Assembly (NCBI RefSeq): GCF_910592395.1
Contig: NC_088318.1
Span: forward strand, 9,112,349 to 9,176,348
From: Lineus longissimus
Lineage: Eukaryota > Nemertea > Pilidiophora > Heteronemertea > Lineidae
Reading direction: 5' to 3'
DNA length: 64,000 bases
Shown piece by piece: positions 44,377 to 54,959 of the stretch. How positions within the stretch are numbered: position 1 is the stretch's first letter; each line of letters opens with the position of its first letter. The translations under genes were made by a program, and so were the position numbers. The notes under the pieces are model-generated. The model did not search any database and was not told the DNA's origin. It worked only from the letters and a program-made list of their open reading frames with translations.

Positions 44377-45957
44377 TTACAGCTCTTCGTCGTCAAGAAA
44401 ATGCAGATCATTGTCCTCGTCATCATGGTCATCAAAGTGCAAAATGTTCTGGTCTACGTGTTCAGGGACGGGTTCATCAGCCTGAACCAGGCCACATGCT
44501 CGCCAGGCGGTGTGAATTGCCTCGGCGGTTATCCGGGCCCAAGATTCGCCAATCAAACTTAACACTTCACCCCTTGTTATGCTCAATCTTATGCTCAATC
44601 TTCCATGCTTTCCACCTTTTGCGGAGATAACTTTTGAAAGATCTGATAATCGTCTTGTCCAGTGGTTGCACTAAAGGTGTGCACCTCACCGGTATCATCT
44701 CAGTGAAACCGGGGGCATCTTCAATTTCCTGACGGATTTGTGCATTTCGGTGAGCGGGGAACATGTCCCATATCAAGAGAAATGGGAAGGCGTCACCTAC
44801 AAAAGGAAGAAGGCATACGTTGACCCAAGAAAGAATAGTCTGCCAACTCGCCCAGCCCGTTTCAGATCCGCTAACTTGTACATTTTCAGGAGCGTTTTCC
44901 CTCAAGTTTTGAATTTCGTCGCCATCTGCGACGAGACCCTTAAAAATGACACTTACTGTCATTTTTCTGCCATCGAACGTAATTCCAAATGTTACGGTGC
45001 AACCTAATTTAGAATTGCCGCGAGAAGTTCGCACGTCAATTTGCTTCCTGCCCTTGACATCGTACGTGTACTGGGGTGCCATATCCCAAAGTGCAAAAGT
45101 TTCATCCATGTTCACGACTAGTTTGATTCCATTTTCCTCAACATTCTGAGCTACGTCATCCCTAAAATTCGCCACAAGTTGCCCAGCGTTTTCTGGTATT
45201 GTTTGCGAATCTTTGCATTGCTTCCGGAAGCTAAAGCCATTTCTTGTTAAAAATCCGCTCAGCCATCCTTTGCTTGCTCTGAAATCAACCAGTTGAGGCC
45301 TACTATCCCGGTACTCTTGCTACCGCGCTGCTGGAAGCTCTGCCCACCATTGATTGAAAAACCGTTGTCCCTTCTCCATCAAGTCTTCACCGGAAACGGG
45401 TACTCCCTGCTCCCGCCTAGTCTCTGCCCACTTTCGTACGTGTCTGTCCACCTCGGGCCAATACGCTGAAAGAATAAAGAGTACTAATTTTCCCAAAAAA
45501 ACTAATGCTTCCGAATTCTAAATTTTACATAACCACACTCCTCTGTGAGAGACTAGTTTTGGCATTTTCATCGAAGGTAACACTCACCAATCCCTCTCTC
45601 TCTTTGTCTCTGCATGTGGCTCTGCCTTGTCGTGGCTATCCGATGTCTATCTCGGAGATCTTCCTCGTTAAGCCATCGGCGCATCGTTGCTGCAGGGATG
45701 TTGTGAGCTCTTGCAAACTCTGCCGCAGTCACGCCGCGAGGAACCCTAATGTTTTCATTTTGGTAATCATCGATTAGACGAATTTTTTCTTGAATTGAGT
45801 ATGACCTGTGGCGGCGAGGATATTGTGCCGCGGCAAAAACTTCTTCATCATCCTCAGGTTCAGGATTAGCATCACCAACAGCGTCACCTCCGTTTTCCAT
45901 AGAAAAGGCCAAGTGTGCCAGGAGGCAAAAAACACAGATTACTTTCTTCAGATTCAT
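44377..45957 (-). pseudogene. CENP-B/pogo-like DDE transposase with leader and intron (copy D)
   Basis: ATG at 45957 gives a signal-peptide-like leader (MNLKKVICVFCLLAHLAFS), then the acidic segment MENGGDAVGDANPEPEDDEE. A second ATG at 45900 would start at MENGGD without it. The HTH reads RRHRSYSIQEKIRLIDDYQ and AEFARAHNIPAATMRRWL. An intron of 122 bp follows (45587-45466). Exon 2 starts YWPEVDRHVRKW, has one TAG near 45325 inside the WWAELPAAR region, then FRASKGWLSGFL. The DDE core is intact: VVNMDETFALWD, LLIWDMFPAHR, CTPLVQPLDKTIIRSF. A 12-bp tandem duplication (IEHKIEHN) shifts the frame near 44575-44600, after which GESWARITAEAIHTAW and the acidic tail run to the stop at 44377. The leader is unusual for a nuclear enzyme. 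Confidence 0.85.
45466..45587 (-). other. Putative 122-bp intron in transposase copy D
   Basis: The minus strand shows donor GTGAGTG at 45587-45581 and acceptor TTTATTCTTTCAG ending at 45466. Removing it joins the HTH end (QRQRERGI) to YWPEVDRHV. Position, length and donor match the intron of copy B (121 bp), whose exons are far diverged, so the intron is an old part of this family. Confidence 0.7.
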
Positions 45958-46213
45958 GATACAGTACATGTACTTCACGAAGAGTCGCATGGCATACAGT
46001 AGGGCTTTAACATTTTTCCCTTTAAAATTACGTGACACTAACTTCATTACCTTATCGATTTTTATTTACAAAAGGTGAATAGCCAGTACCCCTAGTTTTA
46101 CGCACTCGGCCTGGTTATTCCAGTGCATTCAAATACCGTCCCATAACATGATCATTCATAGATCTTCTGTATTGCCGGTTTCGCGCCACGACCGCTTATC
46201 GCAAACTTTACAG

Positions 46214-46767
46214 TATAAGCAAGCACATGCTTTGTCATGGTGTGTTGACTGCTAATTGGATCAGGCTTATTAGACAAAACAATGTTTTTTGACCAATAGC
46301 TCTACCACTTTTGGATCTCAAATTTGATTGAAATGGAATGAAAGTAATAGGAAAACGTAATGTCTCCCCGCAGGTATTCGTAGGTATTTTAAGCTCTGGC
46401 GAGAGTCCTTTAAGCCCCTGGGTTTCCGCTAACCATCCCACCCCAACTTTCCGCTTTTTAAGAAATATATTTTGCTAAGGTATCACTCTTGCATGCTATC
46501 ACACAATCCATGCAATAGTCCATAGTGAATTTTGTAATCGGAACTCTCTGTAATTGATATGCATCAGAGGAACGATCTCTTATCCTTTCTATTTTGTTGA
46601 GCGTTTGATGCACATTTATAAAGGAAGTTTTCATAATAACTGTAGCTTGCAATGCACGAAAGGAGCTAAAATGATATCACTAGAGGTCGAATTTCTCAAA
46701 ATCCTTTTAAAAATACCAGGGCTTCCAAACATGGGGCATAAAATACCGTGCTTAAGGGATCAATAAG
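46214..46767. other. No recognisable gene
   Basis: A+T-rich spacer between element D and a short hairpin repeat. No ORF with motifs. Confidence 0.45.
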
Positions 46768-46861
46768 GTGTGAACCAAACACTCAGAGTAACCCTACATG
46801 AGAAAACATGTACTAATTACCTCACTCAATTAGGTCACTCTGAGCGTTTGGCTCACACCTC
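46768..46861. repeat. 94-bp hairpin repeat
   Basis: AGGTGTGAACCAAACACTCA (from 46768) pairs with the inverted right arm ending TGAGCGTTTGGCTCACACCT at about 46861, giving a stem of about 28 bp with few mismatches and a loop of about 38 nt. It looks like a very small MITE. No target duplication is obvious. Confidence 0.6.
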
Positions 46862-48540
46862 CTCATTGACCAAATTCAATATAGGCCTTTGATCTTTAAT
46901 GCTCTTTTTGGGGAAGCGCTAGTTTTTTTTTCACCGATTTTCTCGAAATCTGACCTTTCATGGAAAAATCGGATAAATCAGGAAAATATCGAGAAACTGT
47001 TAAGACAAAAAAGTATCCTAGTGTAGGTAACATCGTGTGTATTTGCCTACCTGTAGCTCATTCAACTCATTAAGGACTTTAAATGGAATGAGAACGAAGT
47101 AACCAATGGAGCATGCCTGTACGTTAACGATCGCCTACAATGATAACGAAATAAATACTGAGCTCTCTGGTCCTTTATGAAAATATCTGAAAAGCGATGC
47201 GACTGCGCTGCTTCTATAGGGGAGAAATACCACCTCGCCACAAGAAGGCAAGAAGCACACGTGCACTTTAAACCTTGACTTTTTTGTCACAGTATGATTC
47301 ACTCGCATGATACCATATAAAAAAATGCGTAAAAACTTAGTAACTTTTACTATACGTGCATTTACCAATAACTAATCGGGCCTTAAGCGACAGACCTCCT
47401 ACGCTATGAACGGTGCAAAAATCAATAACATGATGGTCGTAGTGTAAAGCTGCGCGAAGCCGCATCGTTTAAAAGCGCGGACATGTCGGGCTGACACACA
47501 AGTAGTGGTTACGGTCACGCACCTGTAATTAATGGTCCGGTCGAAGTTGTACAAGAAAGAAGTCCCTTTAAAACTTGACTTTAGCTATGAATATGAAACA
47601 TCATAGAATATATGGTACTAGTTGATACCCGTCCTACGGACGGGTTGTACTGGTACGGGCGTTATCAATTGAGTATTTCTTTGAACACCCACTGTCACTA
47701 CCCGTCAAGTTAGACTAGACGTCAAGTTAGCCCAAGGTCTGCTGAATGTCTCACTCCCCGAGACTTCTCACCGAGCTCATATGACCGAAATGACCGAAGA
47801 CAGATATAGATGCACGATCCACGGCTGACTCGGAAATGAACACGTGGTGGTTTACATGTCGAATGGTGTGTCACAGAATCACCAATATCTGAGCAAAAAG
47901 CACTTAAAAAACTCGGGAAGATCCCTGGTTTCGGTGGTGCAGCCGCAAGATAGTAATGACGGTGACTCACAGTGGACAAATCAAGTCATTCTACCGAAGA
48001 AGTAAGCTGAAATGCGTTCCTCAGTACTCTGCGCCCAACTCCGAGAATTATTATTAGATATGAGGATGATATCTGTGAAGTTTTAAGATCGCTTATACGC
48101 ATGCAAATATCCCAGACTTGCCAGTTTCTGTGTTTCTTAGGCTTATATACATTGTGGTAGAAAACGTCTAGTACAAAGAAGTACAAAGAACGCCTGGCTC
48201 GCGCCAGACTAATAAGTGAAGAAGGTCTGGCTGCGCCAGACTACTGTGATAAAATGACCATTGCAGAGACTCTGTGACGTAGGCATATACTTTTTACAAT
48301 TAAAAACGACGATAACTTGTCAAAAAAGCTTAAATACAGTGGGTTAATATCCTACTTGATCTAGGAGTTCTAATACTCAGTGTCGAATCTTGGCCGGCTG
48401 GATTTTCGAATGCATGCTGTTTCCACGTACGTTGCTGTTACATAACTGATGATGTCAAGATCGAAGGAACCCTGACTCAAATCCGTCACGCCTGAGTGGA
48501 TACAATTGTGGACAATCTCAACCGCAGGTATTGTAACCGT
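46862..48540. other. No recognisable gene; short palindromes
   Basis: No gene seen. Short palindromic words include ACCCGTCCTACGGACGGGT near 47627. GCCTGGCTCGCGCCAGAC and GGTCTGGCTGCGCCAGAC near 48192-48240 are two related palindromes in tandem. These may be pieces of a dispersed repeat. Confidence 0.4.
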
Positions 48541-48551
48541 AACAAATCAGA

Positions 48552-49365
48552 ATGGCTGAACAACATGTAAAGACTGCCACGTTTGAGAGCTTCGTGCGTG
48601 ACGCCTTCGCTGAACTTAAGAAATCGATGAAAAGTAAATCGAATAACATTGAGCTATTAATTAAGACAGTAAATAAACTCAGCAAAAAAGGAAATCGTCC
48701 TACACTCATGGCTGTCCTAGATCTAGAGACTGAGGCAGAAACGATGTTGCGTGGCATTTGGCGATGATACGTAGTTTCGAATTGCGGTGTGGCGGAATTA
48801 GGCCACTAGCAAACGGGACGGAAATGGATGGAATAATCGAGCCTGATGAGAATTCGGGCCAGGAATCGGACAAAACAAACGATGATTTAAATAAAACCGT
48901 GAATAACTCGGAAAACTTAATAGCTATAGCACTATGGAGGGGATGTTTCTCTCGGAGTTCGGAATGCGAATGGATGGACTGAATCCTAAAACGAATCAGA
49001 GTAAAAGTTAAGTCAGATACTATTCATAAACTGGATTGTGAGACACTGGCTATATGCGAAACGCATTTAAAATTTGGGAAAGAGCTTTCTATCCCAGGAT
49101 ATCAATGGTTCGGACAAATCCGGATAGATCTAAACCCGAGAGCGACTCGTGGCTCTCGTGGTGTTGGCGTGTTAGAAAACATGTAATACTAATTTCGTTC
49201 AATGTGCAAATTGTGGATAAATCGTACGAAGGAATAACTTGGTTAGGGTTCGCTGCTATCTCATCGGATTACTCCTTTTGCGTATGTGTGGTATACTTGC
49301 CGCCAGAAAGGTCATCGCGTGGGGACACCTCACAACAATCGTATGATACCCTGCTTAGTCAATAA
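48552..49365 (+). pseudogene. LINE ORF1/endonuclease relic
   Basis: The first 71 codons (KTATFESFVRDAFAELKKSM) look like the start of a LINE-associated ORF. Further on, in shifting frames, are endonuclease blocks: CETLAICETHLKFGKEL, SIPGYQWFGQIRI, NPRATRGSRGVGVL, then VDKSYEGITWLGF and FCVCVVYLPPERSSRGDTSQ. These match the first half of APE-type endonucleases in CR1/L2-like elements. The catalytic C-terminal half and RT are missing. Frame changes occur near 48770, 48980 and 49180. Confidence 0.75.
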
Positions 49366-49825
49366 TATTTGTTGCTGCCGATTAGCGGCTTTTTTTAGCA
49401 TTGACGTTGTCAGTCACCATGTGTATCTGTCTAGTAGTTTCTAGAATGTTAGAGTAGGCCCAGTATCCCTAAACAGCTTTTAACTACGAAAGAAAAATCA
49501 CGCTTAGCCAACTCTAGAATATTCCCAATGCTACGAGACCTATCAGTCATCGGAATGCACTTATCATTATGTTATTATCGTTCACGTTAAGTGTTCTTAA
49601 TCGTTCCACAACTTTCTTGGCTTTGATCTGTGGATATTAGGGGGTTTCGTTAATTATCACGAGAATGTACCTTAATGGGAACTGACACCGCCCAGCGGTT
49701 TAGTCAACTTTTCGACTTTCACCGCCCGTAAAAGTCAAACTTCCGACTTCCTGTTCGTGTTCAGATTTGTAGCTCCGCCCCCAGTGCTCGAGCATGCGCA
49801 GTACAATTTGTTATTATTGAGAATC
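49366..49825. other. Possible LTR/leader upstream of BEL gag
   Basis: About 460 bp before the gag ATG at 49826. It includes GCTCCGCCCCCAGTGCTCGA and a CGCGCAG-like region near 49770-49800 that could be promoter DNA, but without a second LTR in the window I cannot define ends. Confidence 0.35.
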
Positions 49826-51060
49826 ATGTCGAAAGTTCGCGTAATAATGGGGCGACCAAAAAGAGAAGCGACTACGCACAAGGAGATCGGTCCAGCGAGG
49901 ACAACTAAAAAGTTGCCTCAAGAAAGGGAAGCGCTAAGCGAGGACGACGCCAGATTAGCAGAGCTACAACCAGTGTTTGGTCTCACAAAATGCGTGTCCA
50001 GCAAGCTGGATGAACTTGAGGATCTGGATAATCAGGTGTCCGAGAAAACCGCGATCGGGAAGCTTAAAGCGGAACTGATAAACACAGATGATATCAGAGG
50101 ATGAGCTATGAGGCGACTCATAGCTCTTTAAATGCAAGAGTAACGGCGAGAACCTGAAGCCGGCTAGACCCGTCACGAGCTCACCTCAAAGCTCATCAGA
50201 GTCAACTTAACGTAACGTAAATTTGCCAAAACTTAACCTACCAAAATTCGATTGCAATATTCTCGAGTGGAATACGTTTCTGGATAGTTTCAATGCAGCC
50301 ATACACAACAACAAATCATTGGAGGACATTCAGCGCTTGCAGTACCTTAAGAAACACTTGGTGGGGGAGGCCAAGGATAAACTTCGAAATCTGCTTCTCA
50401 CTAACGCAAACTATCGGCAAGCACTGGACATCCTGAAGAAAAATTACGGACAAACGTATATAATCATTAACGCTTACATGAACGATTTCTGGAGAATACC
50501 TAGACCAAACGGGTCCCTGGCAAGCCTCCAGAAATTCTACGACAGGATTGAAACATCGATACTCGGTCTATCCTCTCTCGGAAAAACCGAGGATTCATAT
50601 GGCGATTTACCTGTACCCATCATTCTCCAGAAGCTAACGAAGGAAATACGTCAACAGATAACAAGAACACGCGGAAATTCACATTGGAATATCAAGGATT
50701 TACGTTTGGCGATAAAATCGGAAATCGATACGTTACGCGCGGGTGAATTCGCATCGTCCTGCGCCGTCGGTGAGTCTCAATCTTATTCAGAATCAAACAT
50801 GTCAAATTTAACCGCAGCCTTCGTAGCCAAATCCCGTCCGCCTATGACATGCATGTTTTGTAAGTAACAGCACTACTCGGCTCAGTGTACTATTCTTACT
50901 GATGTCGCGTCGCGAAAAGGAAGGAGATAATCATGAAGGGAGGACGCTGCTTCAATTGCCTGGGAAGACACAGAGCGAAGGAATGTACAGCCAGAGCTAA
51001 ATGCAGGAACTGTAGCTGACGCCATCACACGTCAATTTGCAGCCAGGATTCAAGCGCCCC
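49826..51060 (+). pseudogene. BEL/Pao-type gag relic
   Basis: Structural protein of a Pao/BEL retrotransposon. ATG at 49826 (MSKVRVIMGRPKRE), with a helical N-terminal part and a TGA at 50102-50104. In another frame from about 50220 comes the DUF1759-type gag core: LPKFDCNILEWNTFLDSFNA, RLQYLKKHLVGEAKD, ALDILKKNYGQ. Zinc knuckles follow: CMFCK, a TAA stop, HYSAQC near 50850, CFNCLGRHRAKEC near 50955 and CRNCS, a stop, RHHTSIC near 51005. Protease and RT should follow but are absent; sequence after 51060 is not recognisable as pol. Dead. Confidence 0.85.
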
Positions 51061-51525
51061 ACCGCTAGTCCAGCCCACGACGAAACAGAGGGCCAAAACT
51101 GTCATAATATATAACCTGTCGCCCCTTGTCAGAATGGACTCGTCCGTTTAATAGGCCCTACGCCTTGGTCAGTTTCAAAGACACTTTCTTGAAGTCATCG
51201 GCCAAAGCAGGGCAACCTGTCCTGTCCTCTCATCCATGTATTTTTCCTCTGCCAACGTGGCAAATTGGCCACCCATTTATGCCGTTCCAAATGCGAACTT
51301 TGTGGACCAACTAGGAGGAGTCAATGATAAAAACTGTAAGTCTCATGATTCTCGGCTTTCCCAGGGTTAGCTTTCCCGTAATATTGATAGTATTTAGAAA
51401 GACTGTATTTTAAGATATTCCCGCTGTATTATATATTTGCAGAAGAAACCGCACAGCCGTTTTGTGACAAGCTGAGAGAACTACGTTCCATAGTATATAT
51501 ATGTAGCATAAGTTTGACTGTCATC

Positions 51526-51629
51526 AATAAACGCACGTGTACAGAGAGAAACCTGGCCTTGTTTCCTTCCCAGACCACCATGTCAGTAACCCCGAATACT
51601 CGTTTGTGACATTTGGCGAACCCGGCAGG
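51526..51629 (+). promoter_or_regulatory. LTR 3' end and primer-binding region of a Gypsy element
   Basis: AATAAA at 51526-51531 looks like the polyadenylation signal of an LTR R region. About 80 bp later TTTGGCGAACCCGGCAGG (51612-51629) has the layout of an LTR end followed by a tRNA primer-binding site, as in Gypsy elements whose leader starts TTTGGCGA. The gag frame starts about 280 bp downstream, as expected. The matching LTR is not in the window. Confidence 0.5.
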
Positions 51630-51906
51630 ACAACTTCCCGACGAGAACGAATATAACGGCCGTAGGATCTCGAGGGTAGACGTTCCAGTTCCGACGAGAA
51701 ATTTGTGCAGGGTGGTCATGAGTGAAACAAAGAACATTGTGTGCTGATATAATGTTATTTGCAGTTTGAGTGAAAGAAGAACATTGTGTGCTGATGTAAA
51801 TGTTATTTGCAGTGTAAAGCTGAACATCTGATTTCCAAAACGGTTGTGCATGTTTGTCTGAGTTTAGAAATATTAGGCCCACTTAGTGATAGTTTGATGC
51901 ATAAAT

Positions 51907-53830
51907 ATGTCTGCAAAGATTATCAAGCAGTCTATGGACCTTGGCAAAGAATTTGATTTGACTGGTAATGACATTCGTGACTATGTTGATAAGTGTGTTG
52001 CCGAGTATAATGCTGAAGCGGCTGAAGCGGCTGAAGCGGCTGAAGCGGCTGAAGCTCAAAAACAAGAAGCTGAGGCTAACAAGCGCGAAGTTGAAATTAA
52101 GGTACGAGAGGCTGAAGCTAGAAAGCGCGAAGATGATGAAAAACGCGAAGAGCGGAGATTGGCTCGGGCCCATAAGGTTGAAATGCAACAATTCACGCTT
52201 GACATAGAAAAAGCTAGGGCCGACGCAGCCGCAGCTGGTACAGTTACTATTGCTGCAACTAATGGTACAAGTTTTAGAATGCGCGCGCCTGAAATTCCAA
52301 AATTTGACGAAAAGCGCGACGATATGGATGCCTATATCGAGCGGTTTGAGCGGGTGACGGTTCAACAAAATGGGAAAAGCCCGAGTGGATTTTTCTGTTG
52401 ATTACTATTCTTTCTGGCAAAGCTCTTGCCGTGTATTGTCAAATGAAGGGAACAGATGCTCAAGATTATGATACAATCAAAACTGAATTGCTGAAACGGT
52501 ACCAACACACCGAGGAGGGGTACATATATAGATTTCGGGACTCTAGACAGGAGAAAATGAAAACTCCACCTAATTTGTTGGAAAATTGGATCGGTATCTT
52601 GAGCATTGGGTAATCTTGTCTGGAACAGCCAAAAGTTATGATGGTCTAATAGATCTTTTGTTGAGAGAACAGTTTGTTCTGACTTGTTATCGATCGTTAG
52701 CATTGTTCTTGAAGGAGAGAATATTGGTGAAATGGCCAAACTGGCCGAACAGTATCTTGAGGCACATGGCAATACATTTGGACAGTTGAAAACAGATCAG
52801 AAGCCTGAACGCTTTTTTCGAAACGAAAGTAGTAGTCGTGATAATAGTCATGCTGGGCAGAAACCGGTTGTAGACAGTAAAGGTCAGAAATCAGACCAGA
52901 AGCAGGCACCTGATGGCAGGGGGGCCAAGGTTTGATACTCGTTGATCTGGTTGTTGGGGTTGCGGGAGTAATCGCCATAGATTTTCTGATTGTGAATCTA
53001 ACCCCAGAAAAGGTAGAAATGGTAGTAGGCAAAAAATAACCACCAGAATAGATCTGCTGGAAATATTGCGCGATTGGCATACTTGAATACGAGCGGAAAT
53101 TCCGATGTGTCCTAGTACTGAAGTGAAAAGTGACCAGTCCAGCAGTAAACAAGGTTCGTGTACAGGTCATGGTGGTTGTAATTCAAAGTCTGAGTCTGAT
53201 TGTTTCGATCCAGCTTTACAAACTGGTATGGTTAAACTTGCTTGTTGTCGGGAGGTGAAGATTGTAACGGGAGCGTGCGATGCACATTGAATAATGAAAA
53301 ACGGGTAAAAAATGCCCGTACTTAAATGTAGATTAGGTAACTTTGTTGTTGACACATTTATACGTGACACTGGTTGTAGCGGCGTTGTCAAAAGAAGTTT
53401 GGTTGGGCCCGAGTTGATGACTGGAGAATCTCCTTTGTGTTTTTTAATTGACGGGACCGCGAGAAATCTTCCCATCGCTAGGATTAAGGTACACAATCCG
53501 TATTACTCAGATGAAATTGATGCCTTATGCATGGAGGAAGTGTTTGATTTGATCATAGGCAATGTTCAGGGTGCACATGATCTTAGTGATCCTGACCAGA
53601 ACTACAATGATTACATTGAGGTGAATAGGCCTTGTCCTCAGGGAGGCGAGTCTTATGTTCGTTACGATCATGGTGACGTAACAGAACCTGGTGTACATGA
53701 CGTAGGCCTACCGGTTGTTGACCCGGCTGTTAGTAAAAGGATAATGCAATCTACGACTTCTACGACTATTGTTGAAAAAAAGACCAAAACCTATCAATTA
53801 GGAAAAAACACAAGTGTTTTTACCAATTGA
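51907..53830 (+). pseudogene. Gypsy-type gag-protease relic
   Basis: ATG at 51907. Residues about 38-52 are a run of EAA repeats coded by five tandem 9-bp units. A charged coiled coil to about residue 110 follows, then the gag core MRAPEIPKFDEKRDDMDAYI. Frameshifts occur near 52390, 52600 and 52690, with continuing gag pieces (ALAVYCQMKGTDAQDYDTI, LEGENIGEMAKLAEQYLEAH). A zinc knuckle CWGCGSNRHRFSDC lies at 52952-52993. The protease frame (53312-53830) has VVDTFIRDTGCSGVVKRSL with the catalytic DTG. RT is missing; the element is cut off near 53830. Confidence 0.8.
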
Positions 53831-53996
53831 TATTGCCTTATTTCCAATACAAAACCGAAGTAACCTAGTATGCATTATCCTTTTACTTTACATACTTTAC
53901 TAGAAAGTTTAGAGTGATAGTACCTAATGATTAAAAAAGGTTTGAAACAAAAGCAACTTAAAACTTCTGAGATCAAGTTAATAGATGTATTTTAAA

Positions 53997-54036
53997 GGGG
54001 GAGAGGGGAGAGGGGAGAGGGGAGGGGGGAGGGGAG
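53997..54036 (+). repeat. (GGGGAGA)n microsatellite
   Basis: A short purine tract of GGGGAGA units and G runs, positioned between the Gypsy relic and the polymerase relic. Confidence 0.9.
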
Positions 54037-54040
54037 AAAT

Positions 54041-54288
54041 GTCTTATAAGGGAGATGATATCTCCTTACATCAATGAAGAATCTCATAAATTTCGTTTAG
54101 TTGAATGATCACCGGAGCGCGAGCAGTCTTTAGAAGTTTAACGTGAATGAATGAATGCATAATAAATGATCATCGGAGCGCGAGCATTAGGACTTAGTCC
54201 TAAGCAACAAAGTTGTGGACTTGAGTGTCTGAACTTCGTGTCAGCTGTACATGCGACTGATATTTAATAAAAAAAATTAATCTAAATA
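54041..54288 (+). repeat. Leader with repeated ATGATCAYCGGAGCGCGAGCA
   Basis: ATGATCACCGGAGCGCGAGC near 54104 and ATGATCATCGGAGCGCGAGC near 54167 form a direct repeat 60 bp apart, separated by a GAATGAATGAATG run. It lies just upstream of the zinc-finger ORF and may be the terminal or promoter zone of the polymerase-bearing element. Confidence 0.45.
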
Positions 54289-54931
54289 ATGAGTGATAAA
54301 AACCAAAAGGTTAATTGCCCAACGTGTACTAAATCCATTGCATACAGCAATATGGCAGCTCACAGGAAGACGAAGGGACATTTAAATAAATTAATGGTAC
54401 AAGTACATTCTCTTCCAAAACTTATCCCTAAAGGTGTAAATAAGAAGCTTGTCTTTGAGACTGAGGAGCTTGATGACACAAATACAGTGGATGGAATTGA
54501 GGTGGCAAAGGAGTTTGGCAAGCCTGTTGTTACCATTAGTGAATATTGATAGAGAATCGAAACAGGTTTTTGAAATCAGGGAAAAATTAGAGGAATTACT
54601 TTTTAAGCTCAATGATTACCACCATAAAATAAGCATATCAGTTTTCGCCCAGTTCAATCGACCTTCGGCTGTGGATCATAGCTTGGATCCGTCTTCGACT
54701 GTATATCATAGCTTGGATCGACAAAGTGAAAGTGTCACACCCCCCATTCAGTCTCCAATGGAAAGCATGATTTCAAGGAATCAGGCAATCTATGCAGTAA
54801 CCAGCCAGCTTAACTACATAAAAGCACAGATTGAGGAGAGATACTTTCAAGGAAGTGGCTTGTCTCTTAACATAATAGAGTCCTGTGACATGACAATAAT
54901 ACAAGAGGTGCAAAGGTGGTCATTACTTTAG
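54289..54931 (+). pseudogene. Zinc-finger N-terminal ORF upstream of polymerase
   Basis: ATG at 54289. The first 40 residues contain a C2H2-like finger, CPTCTKSIAYSNMAAHRKTKGH (Cys-X2-Cys...His-X5-His). A stop at 54547-54549 is followed, in another frame, by a helical continuation (KQVFEIREKLEELLFKLN and HKISISVFAQFN) to a stop at 54929-54931. It lies immediately before the DNA polymerase relic in the same orientation, so it is probably an accessory or N-terminal part of the same element. A plain host gene seems unlikely given the broken frame. Confidence 0.55.
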
Positions 54932-54959
54932 ATTATCATTTAACACTAAAGCTGTAATA

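Larger units (their letters stand above)
44180..46213 (-). mobile_element. Pogo-like DNA transposon D, end to end
   Basis: A 44-bp terminal inverted repeat begins CTGTAAAGTTTGCGATAAGC at both ends (44180-44223 and 46170-46213) and is essentially perfect. TATA flanks both sides (44176-44179, 46214-46217), consistent with the TA duplication of Tc1/mariner/pogo elements. The interior is filled by one transposase gene on the minus strand. At 2,034 bp this is the cleanest and probably youngest autonomous-type element in the window, inactivated only by one stop and one small tandem duplication. Confidence 0.9.
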
